Origin: Terriglobales bacterium
GTDB taxonomy: Bacteria > Acidobacteriota > Terriglobia > Terriglobales > Acidobacteriaceae
DNA: 64,000 bases
Direction of reading: 5' to 3'
NCBI GenBank assembly: GCA_025462725.1
Contig: JAOAPE010000011.1
Coordinates: 388,114-452,113 of the forward strand
The translations under genes were made by a program, and so were the position numbers. The notes beneath the pieces were generated by a model that was not told where the DNA came from, did no database searches, and saw only the letters and a list, made by a program, of their open reading frames with translations. Of this stretch, positions 15,196-23,056 are shown one piece after another (the first letter of the stretch is position 1; the number at the start of each line of letters is the position of its first letter).

Positions 15196-15219
15196 ATTCG
15201 ATTCCCCCTCCCGGCACCA
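15196..15219 (+). other. Attachment site: 3' end of a tRNA-Leu gene
   Basis: These 24 bases read as the T-loop, T-stem 3' strand, acceptor 3' strand (TCCCGGC), discriminator A and CCA of a tRNA-Leu gene. The 5' part of a tRNA is absent upstream. Elements that integrate into a tRNA leave such a fragment at their far end. The element therefore spans from left of the window to here, and the intact plus-strand tRNA-Leu should lie to the left. Phage-type genes end just before it and chromosomal genes begin 15 bases after it. Confidence 0.65.
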
Positions 15220-15233
15220 ATCCTTCAGGACGT

Positions 15234-17909
15234 TTATTCGTATCGCAATGCAATGATTGGGTCCACTTTGGTTGCCCTTCGCGCTGGAATATAGCAAGCC
15301 AGCAGCGCTGTTCCCATCAGGAGCAGTATCACACCCGCAAACGTCAGGGGATCCGTGGCAGTCACGCCGAAAAGCAATGACTTCACCGTACGTGTCAGAG
15401 CGAGTGCGCCACTGATCCCAATCACAACTCCGATAAGAATCGTGCGCATTCCTTGGCCCAGGATCAATCTTAGAATCTCGCCGGTGGCTGCCCCGAGTGC
15501 CACACGAATGCCAATCTCTCGAGTGCGGCGTGTGACCGAATAGGCCATCACTCCGAACACTCCTGTGGTCGCGAGCAGCAGTGCGCTGATGCCGAAGAAT
15601 CCGATAAGGATCAGATTGAATCTTCGCGATCCCAACGATGCAGAATAGATCTGTGAAAACGTACGGAACTTCACCGGGATCTCAGGATCCAGATCCTTCA
15701 AGATGCCGCGAGCGGTGGAGGTCACCGACTCCACGTCTGTGTCGCTAAGCATCGTCACGGTCATCGTCGAACGTGGCCGCTGGAACAGATTCACATAAAC
15801 AGTCGGAGCTGGTGGCGCCTCCAGACCATACTCGTGGGTGTCGCCAACAATGCCAATGACGGTAAGCAGACGGACATCTCCGTCCATGTTTCCAAACTCG
15901 ATAGTCTGGCCGAGGGGATCCTGGTTTGGCCATCGGGTGCGTGCCAGTGATTCGCTGATGACCGCAACGTGTGGAGAATTTGCACCATCGCGCTCATCAA
16001 AGAATCTTCCCCGAATCAGCGGGATTCCGAGCGCCTGGAAGTATCCTTCCGTGGCTACGCCAAAATCCGCATTGCCAAGACGCTCCTTTTGATTGAACAA
16101 GGCGCCAAGACCGTCCGGCGTCTTCGGCATCTCATTCTGCGCGATAAGAACAAACGTCCCGTCCGGAAGGCCACCATCCATGGGTAGGCCACTGACAGCG
16201 CCAACCTTCTGCACGCCCGGAATCTGCTTCAAGCGGTCAATCAGGTTTGAATAGAAAACTCCTTGGCTCGCCTTCGCTTTGGGATCATTCAGCGACGGTA
16301 GAGCGACGTCCATAGTAATGATCTTGTCCACACGGAAGCCAGGATTCACTTCCAGCACTTTCATCAAGCTGCGGCCTAACAATCCTGCTCCAATCACAAG
16401 GACCAATGTGATCGCAATCTGCGCCGCCACGATCACCCGTCCGAGGTACTGGCTGCCTTCTGACCCAGTTTGCCCACGGCCTTCGCCCGCGAATCCATCG
16501 CGCACTTCTCCTGAAGTGGAACGTGCTGCGGTGAAAGTTCCCAACGCAGCGGCGACGATCGTGCAAAGAAAGAAAGCAAACACAAGTACAGGGATGCTGA
16601 TAGAGACGCTGTCCAAGCGCGGTAGATTAGCCGGAGCCAGCGCAACTAGCCCGGTTACGCCGGCGAATGCTCCCAGAACGCCGAGTGCGCCGCCCACCGA
16701 CGACAGCAAGAAAGCTTCGGTCAGCAATTGCCGGACAAGTCTTCCCCGTGTCGCACCCAGGGCGCGACGAATCGCGAGTTCGCGTTCCCTTACTGACAAC
16801 TGGGCGAGCAGAAGATTCGCAACATTCGCGCAAGCTACCATGAGCAGAAAACCCACTGCGCCCAGCAGGATCAGGAGCGTGGAGCGGGCCTTTCCCGTGA
16901 TCGACTCCTGCAGCGGAATCACTTTTCCATCTTTGAGAAGATAATCGCCTTGCTCGCTGGAAGAATCGTGAATACGCCGTGCGATCGTGCCGATGTCAGC
17001 GTTAGCTTGCTCCACCGTGACACCGTCACGCAGTCGCCCGACTGCGCTGTAGTTGTGCGCTGTCCTGCTGATGTTCTCGCCTTCTAAGTCTGAAGGAACC
17101 CAAAGTTCGACGTCCGCCGGAAAATTGAATCCGACAGGGAGCACGCCGACCACGGAGTAAACAGCGTTGTCAATCTTCAGGTGTGCTTGCGAGAGATCCT
17201 CTGGCGATCCAAGATGCTGTTTCCAGTATCCATAGCTGACTAGAACCGTGGGGCCAGCAACTTTTTTTGCATCGTTGGCGTTGAAGCCGCGTCCAAGCGT
17301 GGGCTGGATGCCAAAAACTTTGAAAAAGTCCGGCGAGACATGTGCAACCCTCGTCCGCGAGGGCGTCGTAGTTCCTGAAACAGATGCAATAAACTCGTTG
17401 TACTTGGCGATACTCTGAAAGCTGCGGTTTTGATCACGAAGGTCGTCGAAGTTCGGGTCGGCGATGCGCGACGGCCTGCCCTTGGATGTGACTTCAAAAA
17501 CGGCCATGATCCTGTTGGCATCGGGATATGGGAGCGGACGAAGTAGTACGCCATATACCACGCTAAAGATTGCCGTTGTAACACCTATCCCCAACGCAAG
17601 AGTTATGACGGCAACAGCAGTTGAGCCCGGATTTTTGCGGAGTTGCCGCACAGCATAGCGGCAATCAGAGAGCACGGACAAAACCCAGCTTCCATGGCGT
17701 TTCTCGCGAACCTGTTCTTTCACTTGTTCAATACCTCCAAGTTCGATCTTCGCTGCACGTTCCGCTTCTTTCGCAGACATTCCCGCTTCCACGTTTTGTT
17801 CAATCAGCATTTGCAGGTGGGAATCGATCTCCCGATCGAGATCCAAATCGGCGTGGTTGGCGCTAGAAAGATTTCGTAGCAAACTTCGGATTTTCGCAAA
17901 TATCGGCAT
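15234..17909 (-). CDS. ADOP-family ABC transporter permease (891 aa)
   Basis: An acidobacterial duplicated orphan permease: an N-terminal soluble prefix (residues 1-80), then membrane spans and periplasmic MacB-like core domains arranged as two FtsX-type halves. Signature segments such as RQLRKNPGSTAVAVITLALG, RERELAIRRALGATRG and RRTREIGIRVALGAA are visible, and the length fits the family. No ATPase gene is adjacent, as is usual for this family, whose substrate is unknown. I chose ATG 17909, seven bases after GAGGG; 17915 is too close to that site. It forms an operon with the PadR gene upstream. Confidence 0.9.
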   Translation of the reverse strand: MPIFAKIRSLLRNLSSANHADLDLDREIDSHLQMLIEQNVEAGMSAKEAERAAKIELGGIEQVKEQVREKRHGSWVLSVLSDCRYAVRQLRKNPGSTAVAVITLALGIGVTTAIFSVVYGVLLRPLPYPDANRIMAVFEVTSKGRPSRIADPNFDDLRDQNRSFQSIAKYNEFIASVSGTTTPSRTRVAHVSPDFFKVFGIQPTLGRGFNANDAKKVAGPTVLVSYGYWKQHLGSPEDLSQAHLKIDNAVYSVVGVLPVGFNFPADVELWVPSDLEGENISRTAHNYSAVGRLRDGVTVEQANADIGTIARRIHDSSSEQGDYLLKDGKVIPLQESITGKARSTLLILLGAVGFLLMVACANVANLLLAQLSVRERELAIRRALGATRGRLVRQLLTEAFLLSSVGGALGVLGAFAGVTGLVALAPANLPRLDSVSISIPVLVFAFFLCTIVAAALGTFTAARSTSGEVRDGFAGEGRGQTGSEGSQYLGRVIVAAQIAITLVLVIGAGLLGRSLMKVLEVNPGFRVDKIITMDVALPSLNDPKAKASQGVFYSNLIDRLKQIPGVQKVGAVSGLPMDGGLPDGTFVLIAQNEMPKTPDGLGALFNQKERLGNADFGVATEGYFQALGIPLIRGRFFDERDGANSPHVAVISESLARTRWPNQDPLGQTIEFGNMDGDVRLLTVIGIVGDTHEYGLEAPPAPTVYVNLFQRPRSTMTVTMLSDTDVESVTSTARGILKDLDPEIPVKFRTFSQIYSASLGSRRFNLILIGFFGISALLLATTGVFGVMAYSVTRRTREIGIRVALGAATGEILRLILGQGMRTILIGVVIGISGALALTRTVKSLLFGVTATDPLTFAGVILLLMGTALLACYIPARRATKVDPIIALRYE

Positions 17910-17922
17910 GCGCATGCCCTCG

Positions 17923-18255
17923 CTACGAGGATTTCAACGCTTGTGCGATGGCCCACGTGATTCGGCCCCATCGCTCGGTGTCTACTTCGAGCTGCTTCAG
18001 GCCAGACTTAGACAAGCGATAATATTTGGCGCGTCGATTATTTTCTGACTCTCCCCAAAAGGATGAGAGCCAGCCTTCTTCTTCCATCCGGTGCAGGGCG
18101 GGGAAGAGAGAGCCCGGCTTAACTAGAAAAGTGCCGCCTGAAATTTGCTGAATTCGGCGCGAGATCCCCAATCCATGTAACTCGCCAGCGACGAGCGCTT
18201 TCAAGATCAACATGTCCAGGGTGCCTTGCACGAGGGTTGTCGGTTCAGAGTTCAA
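17923..18255 (-). CDS. PadR-family transcriptional regulator (110 aa)
   Basis: A small winged-helix protein with the PadR signature: QGTLDMLILKAL at the start, GLGISRRIQQIS, then KPGSLFPALHRMEEEGWL and RRAKYYRLSKSG. PadR proteins repress, and usually autoregulate, transporters and stress genes, and release DNA on ligand binding. Here it precedes an ADOP permease by about thirteen bases, a standard acidobacterial arrangement. The start is a TTG at 18255, the only suitable one before the conserved domain. A palindromic operator overlapping its promoter is visible upstream. Confidence 0.9.
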   Translation of the reverse strand: MNSEPTTLVQGTLDMLILKALVAGELHGLGISRRIQQISGGTFLVKPGSLFPALHRMEEEGWLSSFWGESENNRRAKYYRLSKSGLKQLEVDTERWGRITWAIAQALKSS

Positions 18256-18275
18256 AACGGTTCTCGTATCGGTCG

Positions 18276-18313
18276 TCTATACGAACGATAGCGCCTTACG
18301 TATAGAGTGTCAA
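18276..18313 (-). promoter_or_regulatory. Promoter and likely PadR operator
   Basis: On the minus strand TTGACA (18313-18308), a 17-base spacer and TATCGT (18290-18285) form a good promoter. A perfect 8-base inverted repeat, TCTATACG ... CGTATAGA (18276-18306), spans the spacer and -10 box, so a bound repressor would block RNA polymerase. Autorepression by PadR is inferred. Confidence 0.65.
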
Positions 18314-18702
18314 TAGGAGAGATCGGATTGTCGATTACGGCGCGGCTCGCCAATCAAGCTTGTGATGGTCTGAAGAAGAAGTTCGGGATCGCCTTTGCGC
18401 ACGAACCCAGCAGCGATCGGTTCCATATCTTGCGGTAGCCATGCATGGTCAGACAAAACCAGAATGGGGACGCCGGGGAAACTGCTGATGAGTTGGCGAG
18501 CAACGTCTAAAGCAGTCACAGTACCGAAGTAGTTGTAGTCCATGATCGCGAGATCTATACGCTCGGCTAGCGGCAATTCCAGGTCGGCGCTCTTCACCAA
18601 TGTGCAAAGCGAGTTAAAGCCGCCTTGGTTCACAACCCAGGAGTACAGTTTCAGGTGCAGGGGGTCGTCGTCGAGGATCAGGACAGTATTTTTGGCAGCC
18701 AC
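18310..18702 (-). CDS. Single-domain response regulator (130 aa)
   Basis: A stand-alone receiver domain. Asp11-Asp13 (LILDDDP) form the acidic pocket, Asp55 in AIMDYNYFG is the phosphoacceptor, Ser84 (LVLSDH) takes the Thr/Ser switch position and Lys103 (FVRKGDP) is the conserved lysine. The start is the GTG at 18702, seven bases after AAGGGG; the open frame extends further but without domain content. Lacking an output domain, it should act by protein contact, like CheY. Two sensor kinases lie within 7 kb. Its stop codon overlaps the -35 box of the PadR promoter. Confidence 0.8.
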   Translation of the reverse strand: MAAKNTVLILDDDPLHLKLYSWVVNQGGFNSLCTLVKSADLELPLAERIDLAIMDYNYFGTVTALDVARQLISSFPGVPILVLSDHAWLPQDMEPIAAGFVRKGDPELLLQTITSLIGEPRRNRQSDLSY

Positions 18703-18922
18703 GGTAAATGCCCCTTGCAGTTTTTTTCGTCGAAAATCAGGAACAATGCAACCTGAGTAGGTGAAACTGCATCGGCAGAGGGGCGAAATTGCGGAACTTA
18801 AGCCCTGTTGCAAACTAGCTTCAGACGTTACACTATGCGCTGTTCTGTGAATTGTTTTTTCTAAAATACAACAAGCAAGCGAACTCATCCATAACAATCG
18901 CAAAAAGGTTTCCAAACGAAAG

Positions 18923-20974
18923 ATGCTACTTCTGCGTCGTAAATCTCGTTGTTGCCGAATGTGTGCCGTGCTGCTCTTTTGCGCCTTGACGATTGAGCTT
19001 CATGGGCAAAGCGGGCCATCGGATGGGCAAAAGGACGCCGTTCTTCTTACGCATTTGAGCTTGGAGCAATTGGGAAATCTCGAAGTGGTGACTGCATCGA
19101 AAGAACCGGAGCAGATTTGGCGGACGGCGGCGGCTATCACCGTCATCTCACAGCAGGAGATTCGTCGCTCCGGAGTCACAAGCATTCCTGAGGCATTGCG
19201 GTTGGCACCGGGCGTGGAAGTGGGACGCGTCAGCGCTACGACATGGGCGATCGGCATTCGCGGCCTCGAAAGCAATCTTTCGAAGTCAGTGTTGGTGTTG
19301 GTCGATGGCCGCAGTGTGTTCACGCCATTCTTTTCGGGGGTCTTCTGGGACCAGCAAGATGTCGTGCTCGAAGACATCGATCGTATAGAGGTGATTCGCG
19401 GTCCCGGAGGAACTATATGGGGTCCCAACGCCGTGAATGGCGTGATCAACATCATCACAAAGAGCGCGAAGGACACTCACGGCACACTGGTTTCGATCGT
19501 TGCGGGTGACGTTGACCGCGTTGTAGCAGCCGCTCGTTACGGCGGCGGCAACTCCAAAGGTTTTGACTACCGCATCTTCGCAAAAGGATTCGATCGCGGA
19601 CCGGAGTTTCATCCAGACAACGACAACTATGATCAGTGGTATCAGGCCCGTGGTGGCTTTCGCATGGATTGGGGGTCGAGTGAGCGCGACAATTTCACCG
19701 TTCAAGGTGACATGTACAAAGGTGATTCGCCCCGAAAAGCGGGCATTGGCAGCTTGAATCCGCCACAAGTTGGACAATTCCTCACTGCCGATGACCAGAT
19801 CTCAGGCGGCGATCTCCTCGCGCGCTGGCGACGCAATCTCGACAACGGTTCAGATATTTATCTCCAGGCATATTTTGACCGGACTATCCGCACTGGTCTG
19901 GTTTATGGCGAAGGTAGAAGCACCTTCGATTTTGATTTCCTTTACCGCTTGAAGATGGGCGAACGAAACAAGGTCAGCGTGGGAGCTGGGCTTCGATGGA
20001 GTCCATACAGCTTCGAGCAGACAAATCAAGGCGTCGACATATTGCCGCACCAGGCTACAGACCATAACCATAGCGCCTTTCTGCAAGACGAGATTGACTT
20101 GGTTCCCAAGCGCCTCTCTCTCACGTTGGGCATGAAGCTCGAACACAACAATTTCAGCGGCTTTGACGCCCAGCCCACCGCTCGAGTCCTGTGGACACCG
20201 CGAGAACACCAGACGTTCTGGGCAGCGGTGACCCGCGCAGTGACAACTCCTTCAAGGCTGGAAGAAGGATTCAACCTTCAAGGCGTCGCCAGTGTCACGC
20301 CACTCATCATCGTGCGTGTTTCCGGCAATCCGCAATTCCGCTCAGAGAGCTTGGTCGGATACGAAGGAGGATACCGCCAACTCTGGGGCAAGTCGGCATA
20401 TCTCGACCTCGCGGTCTTTCACAACGCGTACAACAATCTGCAAAGCTTTGGGTCGCCCGTCGTTACAGTTGAGCCCACACCTGCTCCTCCACGGACAGTT
20501 TTGAATATTCCGTATGCGAATGACATCGCGGGAGCTACCGATGGATTTGAGATTGCGCCTACATGGAGTCCGCTGCAGCGATGGCGTCTGGCGGGCTCAT
20601 ATTCCTTCGTCACTACCGGATTGCACGCCAGCAACGGCACGTCGAATATCAGTTCCACTGGTTCCATCCAAACTTATGAAGGCTCAACACCGCGGCACCA
20701 ATTCGAAATTCGTTCGTATTTAACGCTTCCACGTTCTTTCGAGTTCGACTCCACTTATCGTTATTACACTTCGTTGCCTGGGCAATCCCTTGCGGGATAT
20801 CAGACTGCCGACGTGCGCGTGGGTTGGAATGTTCGCGCATTGCAGTTCTCTGTCACAGGACAGAATCTGCTTCAGCCTTCTCACTACGAGTGGGGAACGG
20901 GCGACCCCAACATTCCGCCTGTTGGAATACGCAGAGCCATTTATGGCCGAGTCGTATGGACGAGCAGCCGTTGA
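18923..20974 (+). CDS. TonB-dependent outer-membrane receptor (683 aa)
   Basis: A signal peptide (about residues 12-29) precedes a plug domain with the usual segments (ITVISQQEIRRSG, PEALRLAPGVEV, VLVDGRSVFTP, EDIDRIEVIRGPGG, NAVNGVINIITK), then a beta-barrel of about 500 residues rich in aromatic strands, ending in an aromatic-terminal strand (RAIYGRVVWTSSR). Such receptors import siderophores, cobalamin or oligosaccharides using TonB energy. It overlaps a DUF4154 gene and a CHASE8 kinase gene, an arrangement suggesting sensing rather than plain uptake. The ligand is unknown. Confidence 0.9.
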   Translation: MLLLRRKSRCCRMCAVLLFCALTIELHGQSGPSDGQKDAVLLTHLSLEQLGNLEVVTASKEPEQIWRTAAAITVISQQEIRRSGVTSIPEALRLAPGVEVGRVSATTWAIGIRGLESNLSKSVLVLVDGRSVFTPFFSGVFWDQQDVVLEDIDRIEVIRGPGGTIWGPNAVNGVINIITKSAKDTHGTLVSIVAGDVDRVVAAARYGGGNSKGFDYRIFAKGFDRGPEFHPDNDNYDQWYQARGGFRMDWGSSERDNFTVQGDMYKGDSPRKAGIGSLNPPQVGQFLTADDQISGGDLLARWRRNLDNGSDIYLQAYFDRTIRTGLVYGEGRSTFDFDFLYRLKMGERNKVSVGAGLRWSPYSFEQTNQGVDILPHQATDHNHSAFLQDEIDLVPKRLSLTLGMKLEHNNFSGFDAQPTARVLWTPREHQTFWAAVTRAVTTPSRLEEGFNLQGVASVTPLIIVRVSGNPQFRSESLVGYEGGYRQLWGKSAYLDLAVFHNAYNNLQSFGSPVVTVEPTPAPPRTVLNIPYANDIAGATDGFEIAPTWSPLQRWRLAGSYSFVTTGLHASNGTSNISSTGSIQTYEGSTPRHQFEIRSYLTLPRSFEFDSTYRYYTSLPGQSLAGYQTADVRVGWNVRALQFSVTGQNLLQPSHYEWGTGDPNIPPVGIRRAIYGRVVWTSSR

Positions 20975-21543
20975 TCTCTCCTAGATTGTTTTCGCGCCTG
21001 CAATTGCTCGTACTTCTTGTGCCAGCCCTCGCTACAACGTCTTCGGCGCAGGCTCGAGCTACGGAGTATCAGGTCAAAGCCGCGTACCTTTACAACTTCG
21101 GAAAATTTGTCTCATGGCCGCCGGCACAGACGAACGACGGTGATTCCTTCGGGGTGTGCGTTCTCGGAAAAGATCCCTTCGGCTCATCACTCGATGCGAC
21201 CATCGCAAACGCCACCGTCGCCAACAAAAAGATAGTAGCAAAACGGATCACGAGTGCTGACGAAGCCGTCGGCTGTCGGATCGTGTTCATCGGCAATTCT
21301 GAAGCCGCAAGGCTTGAGAAGCTTTTACCGTCCCTGAACAAGATGGGAGCGCTCACGGTCAGTGATATTCCGCGATTCATCAATCGCGGCGGTATGATCC
21401 AGTTCGTGCTGAACGAGAACCGTATTCGTTTCGAGGTGAATCTCACCCCTGCCGAGACGGCCGGGCTTACACTGAGTTCGGAGTTATTAAAAGTGGCCGC
21501 TTCCGTAAAGCGGATAAGCGCACCAGGAGGCGCACAGCCATGA
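20956..21543 (+). CDS. YfiR/DUF4154 periplasmic protein (195 aa)
   Basis: An exported protein: signal peptide at residues 1-30, then the DUF4154 domain starting at EYQVKAAYLYNFGKFVSWP, with CVLGKDPFG, CRIVFIG and the C-terminal IQFVLNENRIRFEVN segments. YfiR of Pseudomonas is a periplasmic repressor of a membrane signalling enzyme (YfiN). Here it lies between an outer-membrane receptor and an inner-membrane kinase and overlaps both genes, so it probably links them across the periplasm. I chose ATG 20956, which overlaps the receptor gene by 19 bases, rather than the longer frame start. Confidence 0.85.
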   Translation: MDEQPLISPRLFSRLQLLVLLVPALATTSSAQARATEYQVKAAYLYNFGKFVSWPPAQTNDGDSFGVCVLGKDPFGSSLDATIANATVANKKIVAKRITSADEAVGCRIVFIGNSEAARLEKLLPSLNKMGALTVSDIPRFINRGGMIQFVLNENRIRFEVNLTPAETAGLTLSSELLKVAASVKRISAPGGAQP

Positions 21544-23027
21544 CCCGGCGCCTTCGGGATTATCCCCTGGCCAAGCGCCTCACCAGGATGAACATGATGG
21601 TGAGTGGCACCGCGCTGCTCGTCGCTTGTCTTGCGTTTCTTGTCTATGATGTTTTCACTTTCCGCGATGCCGTCGTCAGAAATCTGACGATTCAAGCGCA
21701 GATCATCGGCTTCAATAGCACGTCGGCATTGGCTTTCAATGACCCGAAGTCTGCTCAGAACACTCTGTCTGCCCTTTCAGCCTCTTCAAACATCATGTCT
21801 GCGGGAATCTTCACGCCGGATGGCAAGCCATTCGCCAGCTATGCGAGCAACGTGAACGATCAGTTCGTGCAAATCCCTCCGCTGCTGCCTGGAGAATCAG
21901 ATGCGCACACGTTCAAACTGAACGAACTGGTTCTGCTTCATACCATCGTGCTTGATGGAAAACCGGTGGGCACCGTTTACATTCGTTCAAATTTGCAGCG
22001 CTTTTACGACCGTCTCTGGCAGTACTTGAAAATTTTGGTCTTGGTGTTTCTTGGTTCGCTGATCGCGGCACGCATCATCTCGGGATTTGTGGGAAAGGCT
22101 GTGGCCGAGCCCATTGTGAATCTCGCAGAGACTGCGCAAAAAGTTTCTCGCGATGAGAACTATTCCGTCCGGGCTCCCGAATCCGACATAGGCGGAGAGA
22201 TTGCGCTCTTAAATTCAGCGTTCAATCAGATGCTCGAGCAGATAGAGTTGCGCGACCAGGAATTGCAGGACGCGCGATTAGGACTCGAAAAGCGCGTTGA
22301 GGAACGCACTCGGCAACTCGTCGCTGCCAATCGCGAGTTGGAAGCATTTTCCTACTCTGTCTCACACGATCTGCGCAATCCTCTGGAGATCATCAACGGC
22401 TTCAGCTACCTGCTGCTGCAGGAGTACGGAGACAAGCTTGATACGCAAGGCAAAGAGCATTTGCACGAAGTCACGGCTGCAACGAAACGGATGGCGCAGC
22501 TGATCGATGATCTCTTGGGACTAGCCCAAGCCTCTACGACGGCCATGCACCGCGAGAATGTTGATCTTTCTAACCTGGCGCTAGGCGTGATGAAGGAACT
22601 GCAACGTCGTGAGCCAATGCGAAAGGTGGAATTCCAAGTGGCGCCGTCCATGAATGCGGATGGCGACTCCCGGCTCTTGCGTATTGTGCTCGATAACCTT
22701 ATTCGCAACGCCTGGAAATATACTTCAGGGGTCACGCAAGCAAGTGTCGAATTCGGATGCAATCGGGAAAACGGAGTTCCCGTCTTTTTCGTTCGCGACA
22801 ATGGCGCGGGATTCGACCCCCAATATTCGGATCGACTCTTCAAGCCATTTCAGCGGCTACATTCGAAAGCGGAATTTCCCGGCACCGGAGTTGGACTTGC
22901 CACTGTGCAGCGCATCATTCACAGGCACGGTGGTGAGATCTGGGCCGAAGGCAGTGTGCAGCACGGAGCGACGTTCTACTTCCGGCTCCAGTCGGAAGAA
23001 ATCGCTATGCCTAAACGATGGGCCTAG
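21540..23027 (+). CDS. CHASE8-HAMP sensor histidine kinase (495 aa)
   Basis: A membrane protein with two spans (about residues 19-40 and 160-180) flanking a periplasmic CHASE8 sensor (IIGFNSTSALAFNDPKSAQ), then HAMP, a coiled coil, a dimerisation domain with His276 in SVSHDLRNPL as phosphorylation site, and an ATPase domain with N-, G1 (DNGAGFD) and G2 (GTGVGLATV) boxes. The ATG overlaps the stop of the DUF4154 gene. No response regulator follows; the lone receiver at 18310-18702 is a candidate partner. Its signal probably comes from the periplasmic DUF4154 protein. Confidence 0.92.
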   Translation: MTRRLRDYPLAKRLTRMNMMVSGTALLVACLAFLVYDVFTFRDAVVRNLTIQAQIIGFNSTSALAFNDPKSAQNTLSALSASSNIMSAGIFTPDGKPFASYASNVNDQFVQIPPLLPGESDAHTFKLNELVLLHTIVLDGKPVGTVYIRSNLQRFYDRLWQYLKILVLVFLGSLIAARIISGFVGKAVAEPIVNLAETAQKVSRDENYSVRAPESDIGGEIALLNSAFNQMLEQIELRDQELQDARLGLEKRVEERTRQLVAANRELEAFSYSVSHDLRNPLEIINGFSYLLLQEYGDKLDTQGKEHLHEVTAATKRMAQLIDDLLGLAQASTTAMHRENVDLSNLALGVMKELQRREPMRKVEFQVAPSMNADGDSRLLRIVLDNLIRNAWKYTSGVTQASVEFGCNRENGVPVFFVRDNGAGFDPQYSDRLFKPFQRLHSKAEFPGTGVGLATVQRIIHRHGGEIWAEGSVQHGATFYFRLQSEEIAMPKRWA

Positions 23028-23056
23028 TCCGCGATATTTCAGAACCAATAATCTGA

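Noticed and set aside
15110..15219. A complete tRNA-Leu gene at the element's right end
   Set aside because: The 5' acceptor strand, D-arm and anticodon arm are not found upstream of the T-loop; only the 3' fragment is supported.
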